A stretch of DNA of 36,206 nt from Candidatus Levyibacteriota bacterium (GCA_023245475.1 JAHFKF010000002.1:1-36206); one strand, 5' to 3'; shown: positions 14,917 to 23,153, counted from the first letter of the stretch. The notes: generated from the sequence alone by a model not told the origin. Program-made: numbers and translations.

Positions 14917-15731
14917 AGGTTAAATATAGTATAGACATTTTTGTCAGTCTGTTCCACTATCTCTTCAAAGGAGACGTTTTTTATGCGGGCAATAAAACGT
15001 GCCGTAAGTATAGCAGATGCAGGCGTATTTCGCTTACCGCGATCAGGCATAGGCGTTAAATAAGGACTGTCTGTTTCAATAACCAAACGTTCAAGCGGTG
15101 TTTTCTCAATCAAATCAGTCAGAGGCAATGGCTCTCCAGGAGGCGTGCCTGCATAGGTTGTATTGCCATCAAAGCCTACTGAAAATCCAAGATCAAGTGC
15201 TTGGTAAAGACTTTCAAGACTCCCAGCCATACAATGAAACATACCCGGTACATCAAGGAGCAAATGTTTGTGTGCTTTCAGAATTGCTAAGGTAACTTTT
15301 CGAGCTTCATCGGTACGTGTATGAATCTGTAACGGCAATTTCTGCGAGTGAGCAAGCTCAAGTTGCTGGATAAAAATCGCTTCTTGTATAGCAGGGTTAA
15401 CAATACCGTTTGATTGATACGAATAGTAATCAATGCCGCATTCGCCAATACCAATCACTTTGGGATGCTTTGCTAATTTTTCTAGTTCAGCAATCCAGCC
15501 TTGCTCCTCAGGATGCATTGTGGTCACTTTGTCTGCGTGATGTGGATGGACGCCAATAACCGCATAAAGTCGTTCATACTTTTCAGCCAAATCAACAGCC
15601 CACTTGCTTGAAGATACTTGGGTACCCGTATTGATGATCGTATGCACACCAGCTTTTTTTGCTTCTGCAATTACTGCGTCGTAATCTTCTTCAAATGAAT
15701 GGAAATTGAGATGACAATGTGCGTCTATCAT
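14913..15731 (-). CDS. tatD: TatD-family metal-dependent hydrolase (DNase)
   Basis: A 272-residue TIM-barrel hydrolase with the TatD metal ligands: DAHCHLNF at the N terminus, GECGIDYY near 97, the His of LPLQIHTR near 137, FHCMAG near 165 and ETDSPYLTP near 219. Family members act as 3'-5' DNases or on related substrates. It lies 3 bases after metG, the common metG-tatD pairing in bacteria, and overlaps the GT2 gene, so it is co-transcribed with the glycopolymer genes. Confidence 0.92.
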   Translation of the reverse strand: MIDAHCHLNFHSFEEDYDAVIAEAKKAGVHTIINTGTQVSSSKWAVDLAEKYERLYAVIGVHPHHADKVTTMHPEEQGWIAELEKLAKHPKVIGIGECGIDYYSYQSNGIVNPAIQEAIFIQQLELAHSQKLPLQIHTRTDEARKVTLAILKAHKHLLLDVPGMFHCMAGSLESLYQALDLGFSVGFDGNTTYAGTPPGEPLPLTDLIEKTPLERLVIETDSPYLTPMPDRGKRNTPASAILTARFIARIKNVSFEEIVEQTDKNVYTIFNL

Positions 15732-15734
15732 AGA

Positions 15735-17186
15735 CTATGATAATCTGGGAAATAATGAAGAGCTACTAACAATGGTAGGACCTGCAAATTGCTTGGCAAT
15801 CTTTTCAGCAGTGTCAGGAAGAAATGGCCTGAGAAGAATTGCAACTTCCTGAATTTCATCAACACAGTGTGCTAGTACACTTTTGAGACGATCAGTATCT
15901 GTTTTTGCTAATTTCCAAGGCTCTTCTTCATTAATATATTTATCCAACTGTGCAATTTTTTGCCATACAAAACTTAATGCATCAGGAAATTTAAATGCTT
16001 CTAATGCTGCTACATAATCAGCATCATCCATAATGTGCCCGGCTTCCCCTCCTTCAGAACTCATATGTGTGTAGTTACTATTTTCACAAAGCTTTGCGAC
16101 ACGAGCAACGACGTTTCCTAATCCATTGGCAAGGTCGGCATTGTACGAAAGCTTTAATTTGTCTTCTGAGAAGTCTCCATCAGCAAATGGGGAAATATAA
16201 CGAAGACAATAATATCGTAGAGGATCAATACCATACGCCTTAATCATCTCAATTGGATCAATCACATTTCCCAAGGTCTTTGACATTTTTTGTCCGTTAA
16301 CCGTAATATACTCATGCACAAACAATTGTTTGGGCAGGGCTAACCCCGCAGAAAGAAGAAATGCTGGCCAGTAAACTGCGTGAAAGCGAATAATACCCTT
16401 ACCAATTACCTGAATATCTGCAGGCCACCATTTCTTATAATTCTTTTCATCCCATCCAAAACCGATACCACTCTGATAGATGTTAAGGGCATCAAACCAT
16501 ACGTACATTCGTTGCGTTGGGTCACCTGGGACAGGAATTCCCCAATTCTTGGCGCGAGTATTGCTTCGAGAGATACTAATGTCTTGTAAGCCACGTTTTA
16601 CGAAAGCAACCACCTCATTTTTACGAAACTCAGGTGTAATACGAAGCGTATTTTTCTCAAGAATATCTAAAATTTGCTCTTGGTATTTTGATAATTTAAA
16701 AAAGTAATTTTCTTCTTCTACTTCATCAAGTTTTTTCCCTGGATGTTCAAAGCATTCACCATTTGCATCAAGCTCTTCTTTGTCATAAAACATCTCACAA
16801 CCAACACAATATAGACCGGTATATTTCTTTTTATAAATATCACCATTCTTTGAGCATAGTTCCCACAATTTCTGTGAAGCCGGATAGTGATGGAGTTTAT
16901 CACTTCCTTTTTGCCAGATGTCATAGGTTGTCTGTAGTTGATTAACCAAATCCACAAACAAATTATTATTGGTATCAATAAACTCTTGAATTGGCTTGCC
17001 TGCTTTTTCCGCTGCTTGCACATTTTTAAGAGCATTTTCATCTCCACCACAAAGCTTGGTTACGTCTTCTCCCTTTAACCGGTGATATCTGGCAATAACA
17101 TCGGTTTGAATGAATTCCAGTGCGTGACCAATATGCGGTTTTGCATTAACATAAGGAATTGCAGTGGTGATATAAAACTTGGTCAT
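15735..17186 (-). CDS. metG: Methionyl-tRNA synthetase
   Basis: Charges tRNA-Met. From the start at 17186 the protein is 483 residues, with TAIPYVNAKPHIGHALEF (HIGH region) at the N terminus, a CVGCEMFYDKEEL zinc-type knuckle near 127 and GQKMSKTLGN (KMSKS) near 297. The C-terminal anticodon-binding helical domain ends at about residue 480; there is no EMAP/Trbp111 extension. The frame is open to an ATG at 17231, but the promoter -10 (17197-17202) lies downstream of that ATG and the family N terminus begins at MTKFYITTAIPY. Confidence 0.94.
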   Translation of the reverse strand: MTKFYITTAIPYVNAKPHIGHALEFIQTDVIARYHRLKGEDVTKLCGGDENALKNVQAAEKAGKPIQEFIDTNNNLFVDLVNQLQTTYDIWQKGSDKLHHYPASQKLWELCSKNGDIYKKKYTGLYCVGCEMFYDKEELDANGECFEHPGKKLDEVEEENYFFKLSKYQEQILDILEKNTLRITPEFRKNEVVAFVKRGLQDISISRSNTRAKNWGIPVPGDPTQRMYVWFDALNIYQSGIGFGWDEKNYKKWWPADIQVIGKGIIRFHAVYWPAFLLSAGLALPKQLFVHEYITVNGQKMSKTLGNVIDPIEMIKAYGIDPLRYYCLRYISPFADGDFSEDKLKLSYNADLANGLGNVVARVAKLCENSNYTHMSSEGGEAGHIMDDADYVAALEAFKFPDALSFVWQKIAQLDKYINEEEPWKLAKTDTDRLKSVLAHCVDEIQEVAILLRPFLPDTAEKIAKQFAGPTIVSSSSLFPRLS

Positions 17187-17196
17187 AATAGCTTCG

Positions 17197-17226
17197 ATTG
17201 TATCATCTCTTTCGATAAAAAAGCAA
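17197..17226 (-). promoter_or_regulatory. metG promoter
   Basis: On the minus strand TTGCTT (17221-17226), an 18-base spacer and TACAAT (17197-17202) with a TGa extended element. It ends 10 bases before the metG ATG at 17186, giving a leader of about 4 nt. It lies over the end of the small membrane-protein gene. Confidence 0.6.
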
Positions 17227-17511
17227 TCCAAGCATGAGGAAAAGTGCCAAAAGAAGAATCAGAAAAAATGGATGCGTAAGATTATTTAAACGAAAAATAA
17301 GAATGGTGACAATGCAACTTCCCAAAAGGGCGCCATATTTTTTCTCTCGAAAAAAAACTGTTCCCAAAAAGAAACAGAAGAAAAAAAGAAGAAAGAAAAA
17401 AATTGGGATAAAATATGAAGATGGTGGAACAATAACAATAAGCGCCGCACTTGCGACAACGCATAAGATACTCGCAACAATAAAAATAAGTGGAGATTTT
17501 CTTCTACGCAT
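17203..17511 (-). CDS. Small four-helix membrane protein
   Basis: A 102-residue protein from the ATG at 17511 (MRRRKSPL), 4 bases after the Cys-rich gene's stop. It has four short hydrophobic helices, a very Phe-rich second one, and Arg/Lys at both ends. No family recognised. The longer frame to 17547 would overlap the upstream gene and has no extra support. Its position suggests co-expression with the Cys-rich paralogues. Confidence 0.55.
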   Translation of the reverse strand: MRRRKSPLIFIVASILCVVASAALIVIVPPSSYFIPIFFFLLFFFCFFLGTVFFREKKYGALLGSCIVTILIFRLNNLTHPFFLILLLALFLMLGLLFYRKR

Positions 17512-17515
17512 ATTA

Positions 17516-18727
17516 CTAGCGCACACAACAGAGTGTGCCTGCTGCACAGTCCTTTTGCCCCTGAGCTACTCCTCCCGTACCTCTACACGCCTGTCCGTTA
17601 CTACAGGCACCTCCGAGATCAGCACATGTCGCAGCCGTAGCTGGATTGGTCTTGCCTGCCGGAGTTGCCCCCGGAATTCGCAAGATATCTACACCAATTA
17701 ATTCGAGAAGAACAAACGAGAAGACAATAAACAACAGTCCGATGACAACTGCAACGAATTCTTCTCTCCCCTGCTGCAGAGCTTCAGGTTTTCCTTGTGA
17801 GGTCATCATTCGATATCCTGCTCGCATGAAGAGTAATAAGCCTATCCCTCCAACCATTGCAAACAAAACCCCAAACGTTGTTGTAATAAATCCTGCGGGA
17901 TCTGTCTTTATATCCCCAAATGCAGTAGCCACAGATGAGCATCCTCCACTAGCATACGCTACACATGGTGGAGAGGGGGGAAGAGGAAGAGGTTTAGGTG
18001 TCACGGCTCCCTTTTTTCGAGCAGTATCTAACGCATCTTTTGCAACACAGCTTGGAGCGGCTGCTGGATTGGTAAATCGATTGATATCACAAACAAGCCC
18101 CTGAGCACTACAACAACTTCCAGCCTGTCCAGGATTCTCAGAACTACAGGTTTCTCCTTTGCCAAGACATGTTGACGTGCATTTTTTGGTTTTACTATCA
18201 CAGGTAAGATTTTGTCCTTGGCAACAGTCAGTATTACTACTGCATGTTTCATTCGATTTTTTACAAGCAACTGAAGTACATGTCCCGGCTGCACCTCCTG
18301 GCGCGGTACTACATTTTAAGTTCTCATTACTACAACAACTAGTATTGCCACCACATACTCCATCAACGTGACTACAAGGAACTTCAGCACATTTGTTATT
18401 GATACATTTAAGATTCTTATTTTGATCACAATTACTATCTTGCGTACATACCGAACCTTTTTGACCTGTGTTAGAGGCAAGGATACAGGTATTTTGTGTC
18501 TGACTTCCTGGTGTGGAATCACAAATAAGGGTTTGAGTTGCATCTCCATCAGGCCTTCTACAACACTCATCGCCAGGACCTGCAATACACCTATCACCAA
18601 CTGCCCCACCTCTTCCGGGCTGCGGCTGTCCTCCGTCATTGCAAACACTCGCCGCATACGCTGATTGTGATGAGAAAAAAATAAACAGGAAAAAGATAGC
18701 TATAGCAGGAAAGAAAAACCGTCTCAT
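17516..18727 (-). CDS. Cys-rich surface protein with a VirB2-like two-helix module (downstream paralogue)
   Basis: A 403-residue protein. It has a signal peptide (residues 1 to about 25), then a Cys-rich extracellular region (about 26-235) with repeated knottin-like spacing, for example TDCCQGQNLTCDSKTKKC and GSCCSAQGLVC. A Pro-rich linker (PLPLPPSPPC) leads to two membrane helices separated by a basic loop, MRAGYRMMTSQGKPEALQQG, as in VirB2/TrbC-type pilins and other CPR membrane proteins. By the positive-inside rule both ends face outward. The tail is again Cys-rich and ends in GTLCCVR. The start at 18727 is preferred over 18769 because it follows the duplicated promoter exactly as in the paralogue. 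Function unknown. Confidence 0.75.
   Translation of the reverse strand: MRRFFFPAIAIFFLFIFFSSQSAYAASVCNDGGQPQPGRGGAVGDRCIAGPGDECCRRPDGDATQTLICDSTPGSQTQNTCILASNTGQKGSVCTQDSNCDQNKNLKCINNKCAEVPCSHVDGVCGGNTSCCSNENLKCSTAPGGAAGTCTSVACKKSNETCSSNTDCCQGQNLTCDSKTKKCTSTCLGKGETCSSENPGQAGSCCSAQGLVCDINRFTNPAAAPSCVAKDALDTARKKGAVTPKPLPLPPSPPCVAYASGGCSSVATAFGDIKTDPAGFITTTFGVLFAMVGGIGLLLFMRAGYRMMTSQGKPEALQQGREEFVAVVIGLLFIVFSFVLLELIGVDILRIPGATPAGKTNPATAATCADLGGACSNGQACRGTGGVAQGQKDCAAGTLCCVR
17634..17698 (-). repeat. 65-bp identical tract shared by the two Cys-rich genes (copy A)
   Basis: Identical base for base to 18897-18961, encoding the end of the second membrane helix and the start of the tail (GVDILRIPGATPAGKTNP). 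Flanking paralogous sequence has many silent and replacement differences, so the tract suggests recent gene conversion. Confidence 0.85.
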
Positions 18728-18762
18728 TGTTTCAGAATGACATGTTAAGAAAAAAAATGCAA
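18724..18762 (-). repeat. 39-bp direct repeat carrying the core promoter (copy A)
   Basis: Identical to 20098-20136. It runs from the first base of the -35 to one base past the ATG. Confidence 0.9.
18734..18762 (-). promoter_or_regulatory. Promoter of the downstream Cys-rich gene
   Basis: On the minus strand TTGCAT (18757-18762), a 17-base T-rich spacer and CATTCT (18734-18739) with a TGt extended element. It ends 6 bases before the ATG at 18727. The -10 is weak but the arrangement is the same in both paralogues. Confidence 0.55.
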
Positions 18763-18775
18763 TCAACAAGAATTA

Positions 18776-20101
18776 TTACTGGGGCACACAACAAAGAGTA
18801 CCTGCCGCACAATCCTTCTGCCCCTGTGCTACTCCTCCAGTACCTCTACATGCCTGCCCGTTACTACAAGCACCTCCTGCATCTGCACATGTTGCTGCCG
18901 TAGCTGGATTGGTCTTGCCTGCCGGAGTTGCCCCCGGAATTCGCAAGATATCTACACCAATCACTTCGAGAAGCACAGAGGAAAAGATTATAAACAGTAA
19001 ACCTACTATTACTGCAATGACTTCTTCTCTCCCTTGTTGCAAGGCCTCTGGTTTCCCTTGTGAGGTCATAATTCGATAACTTGCCCGCATGAAGAGTAAT
19101 AAGCCAATCCCTCCAACCAGTGCAAATAAAACTCCGAACGTTGTGGTAATAAAACCAACGGAATCTGTCTTTAGATCTCCAAATGCAGTAGCAACAGAAG
19201 TGCATCCTCCATTAACAAAAGAGACACACGGTGGAGACGGGGGAAGAGGAATAGCTTTCTTATCATCTACTGCTCTACAGGAAACTCCCTGAGCAAGTTT
19301 ACCATCAAAAACGTCATCACGACTAAAGGTAGCAGCCGCATCGTTGTAACAGGATTGATTATCTTCTTTACATGCAGCATTTACTGGATTTTCCCCAGGG
19401 ATAGTACAATGATAGCCATTCTTCCCTTTGCCTTTTACACCAGGAGTCGTACAGGTACAACTAATTGTAGGTTCACACGTACAGGGAAGTTTGCTCATTC
19501 CACAAACTTGCTTACCAGCAAGACAATTAAATCCACCTGGACAGACAGCGCCATTTGTTTTGCAAGTAGTAGGAACGCAAACATTATTTTTGCAGGTCAG
19601 ATCTGTCCCACAGTTGCCACTAGCAGGACAGGCATCACCACTTTTGGCAACACCATTGTCTTGTCTGCTACAAACACCACCATCTGAACATGTTCCTCTT
19701 CCTCCAGAACAAGGAGATGTTGTCACTTTACAAACAAACCCACCTGGACAATCTCTATGCCCTGTAAGATTTTTATCACATGTCTTTGGCACACAGACTG
19801 AATCAGCACCACACTTTAGCCCAGAATCACAACCCCCAGGATCAGCATTCGGTGAGGGACACGCTTGACCTGCAGCAATACCGGCCTTTACACACGTGCC
19901 AGGACAGAGACCTCTGGCACATCTAGCAGTCTCAATACTACACGTAAGGCCACTGTCGCAGTTGCCTTGGCCGCCTGTCGTCGGGGCGGTACAGTTTGCA
20001 CCATCGCCAACGGCAAAAGACGGATTAAGAGGAGCAGAAACAACAAGAAGAAGAACTCCAAAAAGAAAGCCAAACAATAAAAAGAACTGGAGTTTTTTCA
20101 T
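18776..20101 (-). CDS. Cys-rich surface protein with a VirB2-like two-helix module (upstream paralogue)
   Basis: A 441-residue paralogue of the next gene. It has a signal peptide (1 to about 30) and a long Cys-rich extracellular region (about 31-270) with motifs such as CDSGLKCGADSVCVPKTC and CGTDLTCKNNVCVPTTC. The same Pro linker, two-helix membrane module (SYRIMTSQGKPEALQQG loop) and Cys tail ending GTLCCVPQ follow. From the linker onward the two proteins are about 85-90% identical by eye; their N-terminal domains are not alignable apart from the Cys pattern. The start at 20101 sits directly after its promoter. The layout suggests a conserved membrane or pilus base carrying variable disulfide-rich heads. 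Confidence 0.78.
   Translation of the reverse strand: MKKLQFFLLFGFLFGVLLLVVSAPLNPSFAVGDGANCTAPTTGGQGNCDSGLTCSIETARCARGLCPGTCVKAGIAAGQACPSPNADPGGCDSGLKCGADSVCVPKTCDKNLTGHRDCPGGFVCKVTTSPCSGGRGTCSDGGVCSRQDNGVAKSGDACPASGNCGTDLTCKNNVCVPTTCKTNGAVCPGGFNCLAGKQVCGMSKLPCTCEPTISCTCTTPGVKGKGKNGYHCTIPGENPVNAACKEDNQSCYNDAAATFSRDDVFDGKLAQGVSCRAVDDKKAIPLPPSPPCVSFVNGGCTSVATAFGDLKTDSVGFITTTFGVLFALVGGIGLLLFMRASYRIMTSQGKPEALQQGREEVIAVIVGLLFIIFSSVLLEVIGVDILRIPGATPAGKTNPATAATCADAGGACSNGQACRGTGGVAQGQKDCAAGTLCCVPQ
18897..18961 (-). repeat. 65-bp identical tract shared by the two Cys-rich genes (copy B)
   Basis: Exact copy of 17634-17698; see that entry. It sits at the same position of the paralogous reading frame. 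Confidence 0.85.
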
Positions 20102-20136
20102 TGTTTCAGAATGACATGTTAAGAAAAAAAATGCAA
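20098..20136 (-). repeat. 39-bp direct repeat carrying the core promoter (copy B)
   Basis: Exact copy of 18724-18762. The sequence diverges immediately upstream of the -35 and two codons into the genes. Confidence 0.9.
20108..20136 (-). promoter_or_regulatory. Promoter of the upstream Cys-rich gene
   Basis: On the minus strand TTGCAT (20131-20136), a 17-base spacer and CATTCT (20108-20113) with a TGt extended element, ending 6 bases before the ATG at 20101. It begins 4 bases after the rmuC stop. Confidence 0.55.
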
Positions 20137-20139
20137 GTT

Positions 20140-21105
20140 TTAGTCGGGCAGTTGTTTCATCGAAGAGAGCTTATTACCTAAGGTTGTTATACCTTTGGTA
20201 ACATTGTTAAATTGACCTGATGCATTCCCGAGATGCTTACCTAACACATCAAGGGATTCTGTCACCTTACCGTAATCAACCTGCAATGCTCGCAGCAAAC
20301 GAAATACCTCTTTTGATTGCGCTTCGATTTTCTTACCTTCAAATGATAACAAAATTGTTTGCAGATGTGCATAGAGAGTACTTGGTGAAACAATATACAC
20401 CCGTCGTGTTTTTGCATATTCAATAAGGTCATCCATCGTTACCAATTCATAAAAAACAGACTCACTGGGGACATACATCAATGCAAAATCCATTGTCCCT
20501 TCATCTGGTAAAATATACTTTTTAGCAATTGCATCAATGTGTCTTTTAATGTCTCTTGAGAAATCACGACGTGCAGCCGCTATCTCAGTCTCATTAGCAG
20601 CTTTCGCGAGACGTTGAAAATTCTCCATGGGAAACTTTGCATCAATTGGTAGTATTCCTCCATCTGTTTGAATTGCCGCATCGACCTTTTCACCTGAACG
20701 AAATTGATATTGTAAATGAAAGCTATTTTTGGGAAACGTTTGAGAGATTAAGTCTTTGAGCACCTGTTCTCCAATATTACCCCGCAACTTAGGGCTTTTA
20801 AGAAAATCCTGCAGCTCTCGCATGCTTCGTCCAATTTCACTCATTTCCCCAACTTCTTTTCCCACATCCCGCATTACCATAGAAGCTCGATCTAAACGGT
20901 CATTGAGTTGTTTAGAATTTTCTTGCAGCGTCTGCATCATATGAGAAGAATTGGCATCAACTGTCCGTTGCATCGTCTTAAGCCATTCAAGAAGCGCTTG
21001 ATCTGTAGAGGGTTTGTTCAGAGTTGAAATTTTTTTATTGAAATACCAAAAGCAGACAATAACAATGATCGTGAGGAGAATCAAAATGATACTTGTGATG
21101 TCCAT
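20140..21105 (-). CDS. rmuC: RmuC-family DNA recombination protein
   Basis: A 321-residue RmuC-type protein. An N-terminal membrane helix (about 4-23) is followed by a coiled coil (about 25-85: LNDRLDRASMVMRDVGKEVGEM) and the nuclease-like RmuC domain with LRGNIGEQVLKDLI near 107, VDAAIQTDGGILPIDAKFP near 138 and FALMYVPSESVF near 206. RmuC limits inversion at short inverted repeats. The start at 21105 lies 6 bases past the -10 box; the longer frame to 21138 would start upstream of that promoter. Confidence 0.9.
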   Translation of the reverse strand: MDITSIILILLTIIVIVCFWYFNKKISTLNKPSTDQALLEWLKTMQRTVDANSSHMMQTLQENSKQLNDRLDRASMVMRDVGKEVGEMSEIGRSMRELQDFLKSPKLRGNIGEQVLKDLISQTFPKNSFHLQYQFRSGEKVDAAIQTDGGILPIDAKFPMENFQRLAKAANETEIAAARRDFSRDIKRHIDAIAKKYILPDEGTMDFALMYVPSESVFYELVTMDDLIEYAKTRRVYIVSPSTLYAHLQTILLSFEGKKIEAQSKEVFRLLRALQVDYGKVTESLDVLGKHLGNASGQFNNVTKGITTLGNKLSSMKQLPD

Positions 21106-21111
21106 AACATT

Positions 21112-21140
21112 ATTGTACCATGAATGAGAAACTGACATAA
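21112..21140 (-). promoter_or_regulatory. rmuC promoter, overlapping the divergent regulator promoter
   Basis: Minus-strand TTATGT (21135-21140), a 17-base spacer and TACAAT (21112-21117), 6 bases before the rmuC ATG. Its -10 is the complement of the -35 of the opposite promoter. Confidence 0.6.
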
Positions 21141-21141
21141 T
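21113..21141 (+). promoter_or_regulatory. Response-regulator promoter, overlapping the rmuC promoter
   Basis: TTGTAC (21113-21118), a 17-base spacer and CATAAT (21136-21141) with a TGa extended element, ending 6 bases before the ATG at 21148. The transcript should be leaderless. Confidence 0.65.
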
Positions 21142-21147
21142 AAACTG

Positions 21148-21537
21148 ATGAGTAAAGTACTACTGATTGAAGATGATTTGTTCCTAAGAGATATTTATAT
21201 GCAGGTCTTGCAGGCGGAAGGCTTCACTGTCCTTACCGCAGATGATGGGGTTTCAGGCCTAGCACTCTGTAAGCAAAATGTTGACGCCTCCCTTGTGCTT
21301 CTTGATATTATGCTTCCTCGCATGCACGGCATTGATGTCCTCAAGCAAGTAAAAGCTGCCCCAGAGACAGCCAAGCTGATGGTTGTGATGCTCACAAACA
21401 TGAGTGAGGAAACAGTTGTCAAAGAAGCAATGCGGCTTGGGGCATATGCGTATTTACTTAAGGTCAAATTTACCCCACCAGAGCTGGTTGAAAAAGTAAA
21501 AGAATTTATCTCATTCCACAATACTCAGATTCAATAA
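21148..21537 (+). CDS. Stand-alone CheY-like response regulator receiver protein
   Basis: A 129-residue single receiver domain with every phosphorylation-site residue: the acidic pocket E8/D9/D10, phospho-acceptor D53 (LLDIMLP), switch residue T83 (VVMLTNMS) and K105 (AYLLKVKF). There is no output domain and no histidine kinase in the window, so it probably signals by protein contact or receives phosphate from a distant kinase. It is convergent and abutting with the phosphatase gene: the two stop codons touch. Confidence 0.92.
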   Translation: MSKVLLIEDDLFLRDIYMQVLQAEGFTVLTADDGVSGLALCKQNVDASLVLLDIMLPRMHGIDVLKQVKAAPETAKLMVVMLTNMSEETVVKEAMRLGAYAYLLKVKFTPPELVEKVKEFISFHNTQIQ

Positions 21538-22140
21538 TTACAGACTGCTTGGCGTAAAAATGCTTGTGCATCTTAGTTGCTTTCCTTCAATATTCTCAAC
21601 TCTGTATACTTCTCCATGTTTCATATAAGCATCCGCTCCTGGCCGAAGAGATATATTCTTAATTGGCAGCTGTTTACTAATTGCCGAAACCAACATAATC
21701 GGATCTCCATGACTTACAGCAACAATTCTTTTCTCTGGATACAGACGAAACATCTTGTTAATAAAATTCCTCTGACGAGAAGCTACTTCTTCAATTGTTT
21801 CTCCTACAATAGCTTTGCCAAGCGCAGCAAAGATATCATAATCAAAGGTCTTAACGGTTGCAAATGGAGTACCCTGCAAGGAAGACTGTACTTCAAGCAA
21901 CTCTTTTGAGGTATGCGCGGGAAGATGCAATTTTTCACTTATAATCTTTGCTGTTTGACGAGCTCGAAGTAAAGGACTCGTATAGACAACGTCAATATGT
22001 TGACCTGCCAAAAAGGCAGCAGTTTGAGCAATTTGAGCTTTTCCTTTTTCAGAAAGTCCATAACCAGGAAGACGCCCATACCAAACTTCTTTGGGGTTAG
22101 AGACTTCCCCATGTCTGACAAAATAGATTGTTGTATTCAT
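21538..22140 (-). CDS. Histidine phosphatase family protein (phosphoglycerate mutase-like)
   Basis: A 200-residue branch-1 histidine phosphatase. The catalytic histidine lies in FVRHGEVSNP (residues 7-16), Arg residues follow in TSPLLRARQTA near 54, an acidic residue follows in the ELLEVQSS segment, and the second histidine is in AVSHGDPIM near 143. Such proteins range from phosphoglycerate mutases to broad phosphatases; the substrate cannot be read from sequence. It overlaps tsaD by 4 bases and is last in a five-gene operon. Confidence 0.88.
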   Translation of the reverse strand: MNTTIYFVRHGEVSNPKEVWYGRLPGYGLSEKGKAQIAQTAAFLAGQHIDVVYTSPLLRARQTAKIISEKLHLPAHTSKELLEVQSSLQGTPFATVKTFDYDIFAALGKAIVGETIEEVASRQRNFINKMFRLYPEKRIVAVSHGDPIMLVSAISKQLPIKNISLRPGADAYMKHGEVYRVENIEGKQLRCTSIFTPSSL

Positions 22141-23153
22141 ACGCTAAAATATAATTCAGGATCTGCTGTGATTTCTTTCCAAGGAACAGGATGATAGTTA
22201 AAGTACGCAGCTGCGGCAATCATCGCACCGTTATCAGTACATAAAGACTTTCGCGGAGCAAAAATCTTAACTGAAAACTGAGACCTGAGAACTGAGAATG
22301 CATCTCGTAATGTTTGATTTGCAGCAACACCACCTGAGAGAAGAATTGCTGAAACGTTATATTCACGAGCAGCTTTGAGAGTTTTTTTGACAAGTACTGA
22401 AGTAATTGCATCCTGTGTTGCCCTCGCAATATCTGCAATGGTCTTTTCATCGAGTGTTCTTTGCCTTTGCACTTCACGAAGAACCGCAGTCTTAAGCCCT
22501 GAAAAAGAAAAATCATAATCAGGAGAACCAATAAGAGGCCGCGGAAATTGGAATCGTTTCGGATTACCCTTATGTGCAAGTGCTTCAATCTTAGGCCCTG
22601 CTGGATATTCAAATCCTAATAACCTGCCGATTTTATCAAACGCTTCCCCTGCGGCATCATCCCGAGTCCCCCCAAGGAGCTGAAAATCTCCATGCTTTTT
22701 CATAAGCAGCAGATCCGTGTGTCCACCAGAGACCACGAGGGCTAACGCAGGAAAGTGTATTTCATTCAGCTCTCCGTTCGTAATAAAATTCGCATAAATA
22801 TGACCAACCATATGATTGATGGGAACAATTGGTTTGTTCAACACGTAGGACAATGTTTTTGCTGTCTCGACACCCACCAAGAGCGACCCGATCAGTCCTG
22901 GTCCATAGGTTAAGGCAATCCCATCAATATCAAAAAGAGTAATACGTGCTTCCTCAAGTGCCTTCTGAATCACAGGAAGCATGTAGGTTAACTGTTCACG
23001 AGCTGCATTCTCAGGAATGATTCCACCAGTTTTGGAGTGGGTTGCCAAAGAAGAAGCAATGACGTTAGAAAGAACAGTTACATGGGTTGTATGTCCCTCG
23101 ATAATCGCAGCAGAAGTTTCGTCGCAAGAAGTTTCTATACCAAGCAGTTTCAT
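22137..23153 (-). CDS. tsaD: tRNA threonylcarbamoyladenosine synthase subunit TsaD
   Basis: Transfers threonylcarbamoyl to A37 of ANN-decoding tRNAs, working with TsaB/TsaE and TsaC, none of which is in the window. The 338-residue protein has GIETSCDETSAA at the N terminus, the metal-binding NHMVGHIYAN near 107, VSGGHTDLLL near 134, DDAAGEAFDK near 162 and LLSGGVAANQ near 268. It follows the DUF192 gene with a one-base overlap. Confidence 0.96.
   Translation of the reverse strand: MKLLGIETSCDETSAAIIEGHTTHVTVLSNVIASSLATHSKTGGIIPENAAREQLTYMLPVIQKALEEARITLFDIDGIALTYGPGLIGSLLVGVETAKTLSYVLNKPIVPINHMVGHIYANFITNGELNEIHFPALALVVSGGHTDLLLMKKHGDFQLLGGTRDDAAGEAFDKIGRLLGFEYPAGPKIEALAHKGNPKRFQFPRPLIGSPDYDFSFSGLKTAVLREVQRQRTLDEKTIADIARATQDAITSVLVKKTLKAAREYNVSAILLSGGVAANQTLRDAFSVLRSQFSVKIFAPRKSLCTDNGAMIAAAAYFNYHPVPWKEITADPELYFSV

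Noticed and set aside
17187..17231. Longer metG reading frame starting at 17231
   Set aside because: The promoter -10 at 17197-17202 is downstream of that ATG, and the family start is MTKFYITTAIPY.
17234..17701. A 155-codon plus-strand frame, very Lys/Arg-rich
   Set aside because: It is antisense to the small membrane protein and the Cys-rich gene; the basic composition comes from complementing Phe/Leu codons.
21106..21138. Longer rmuC start at 21138
   Set aside because: It is upstream of the rmuC -10 and overlaps the divergent regulator's promoter.
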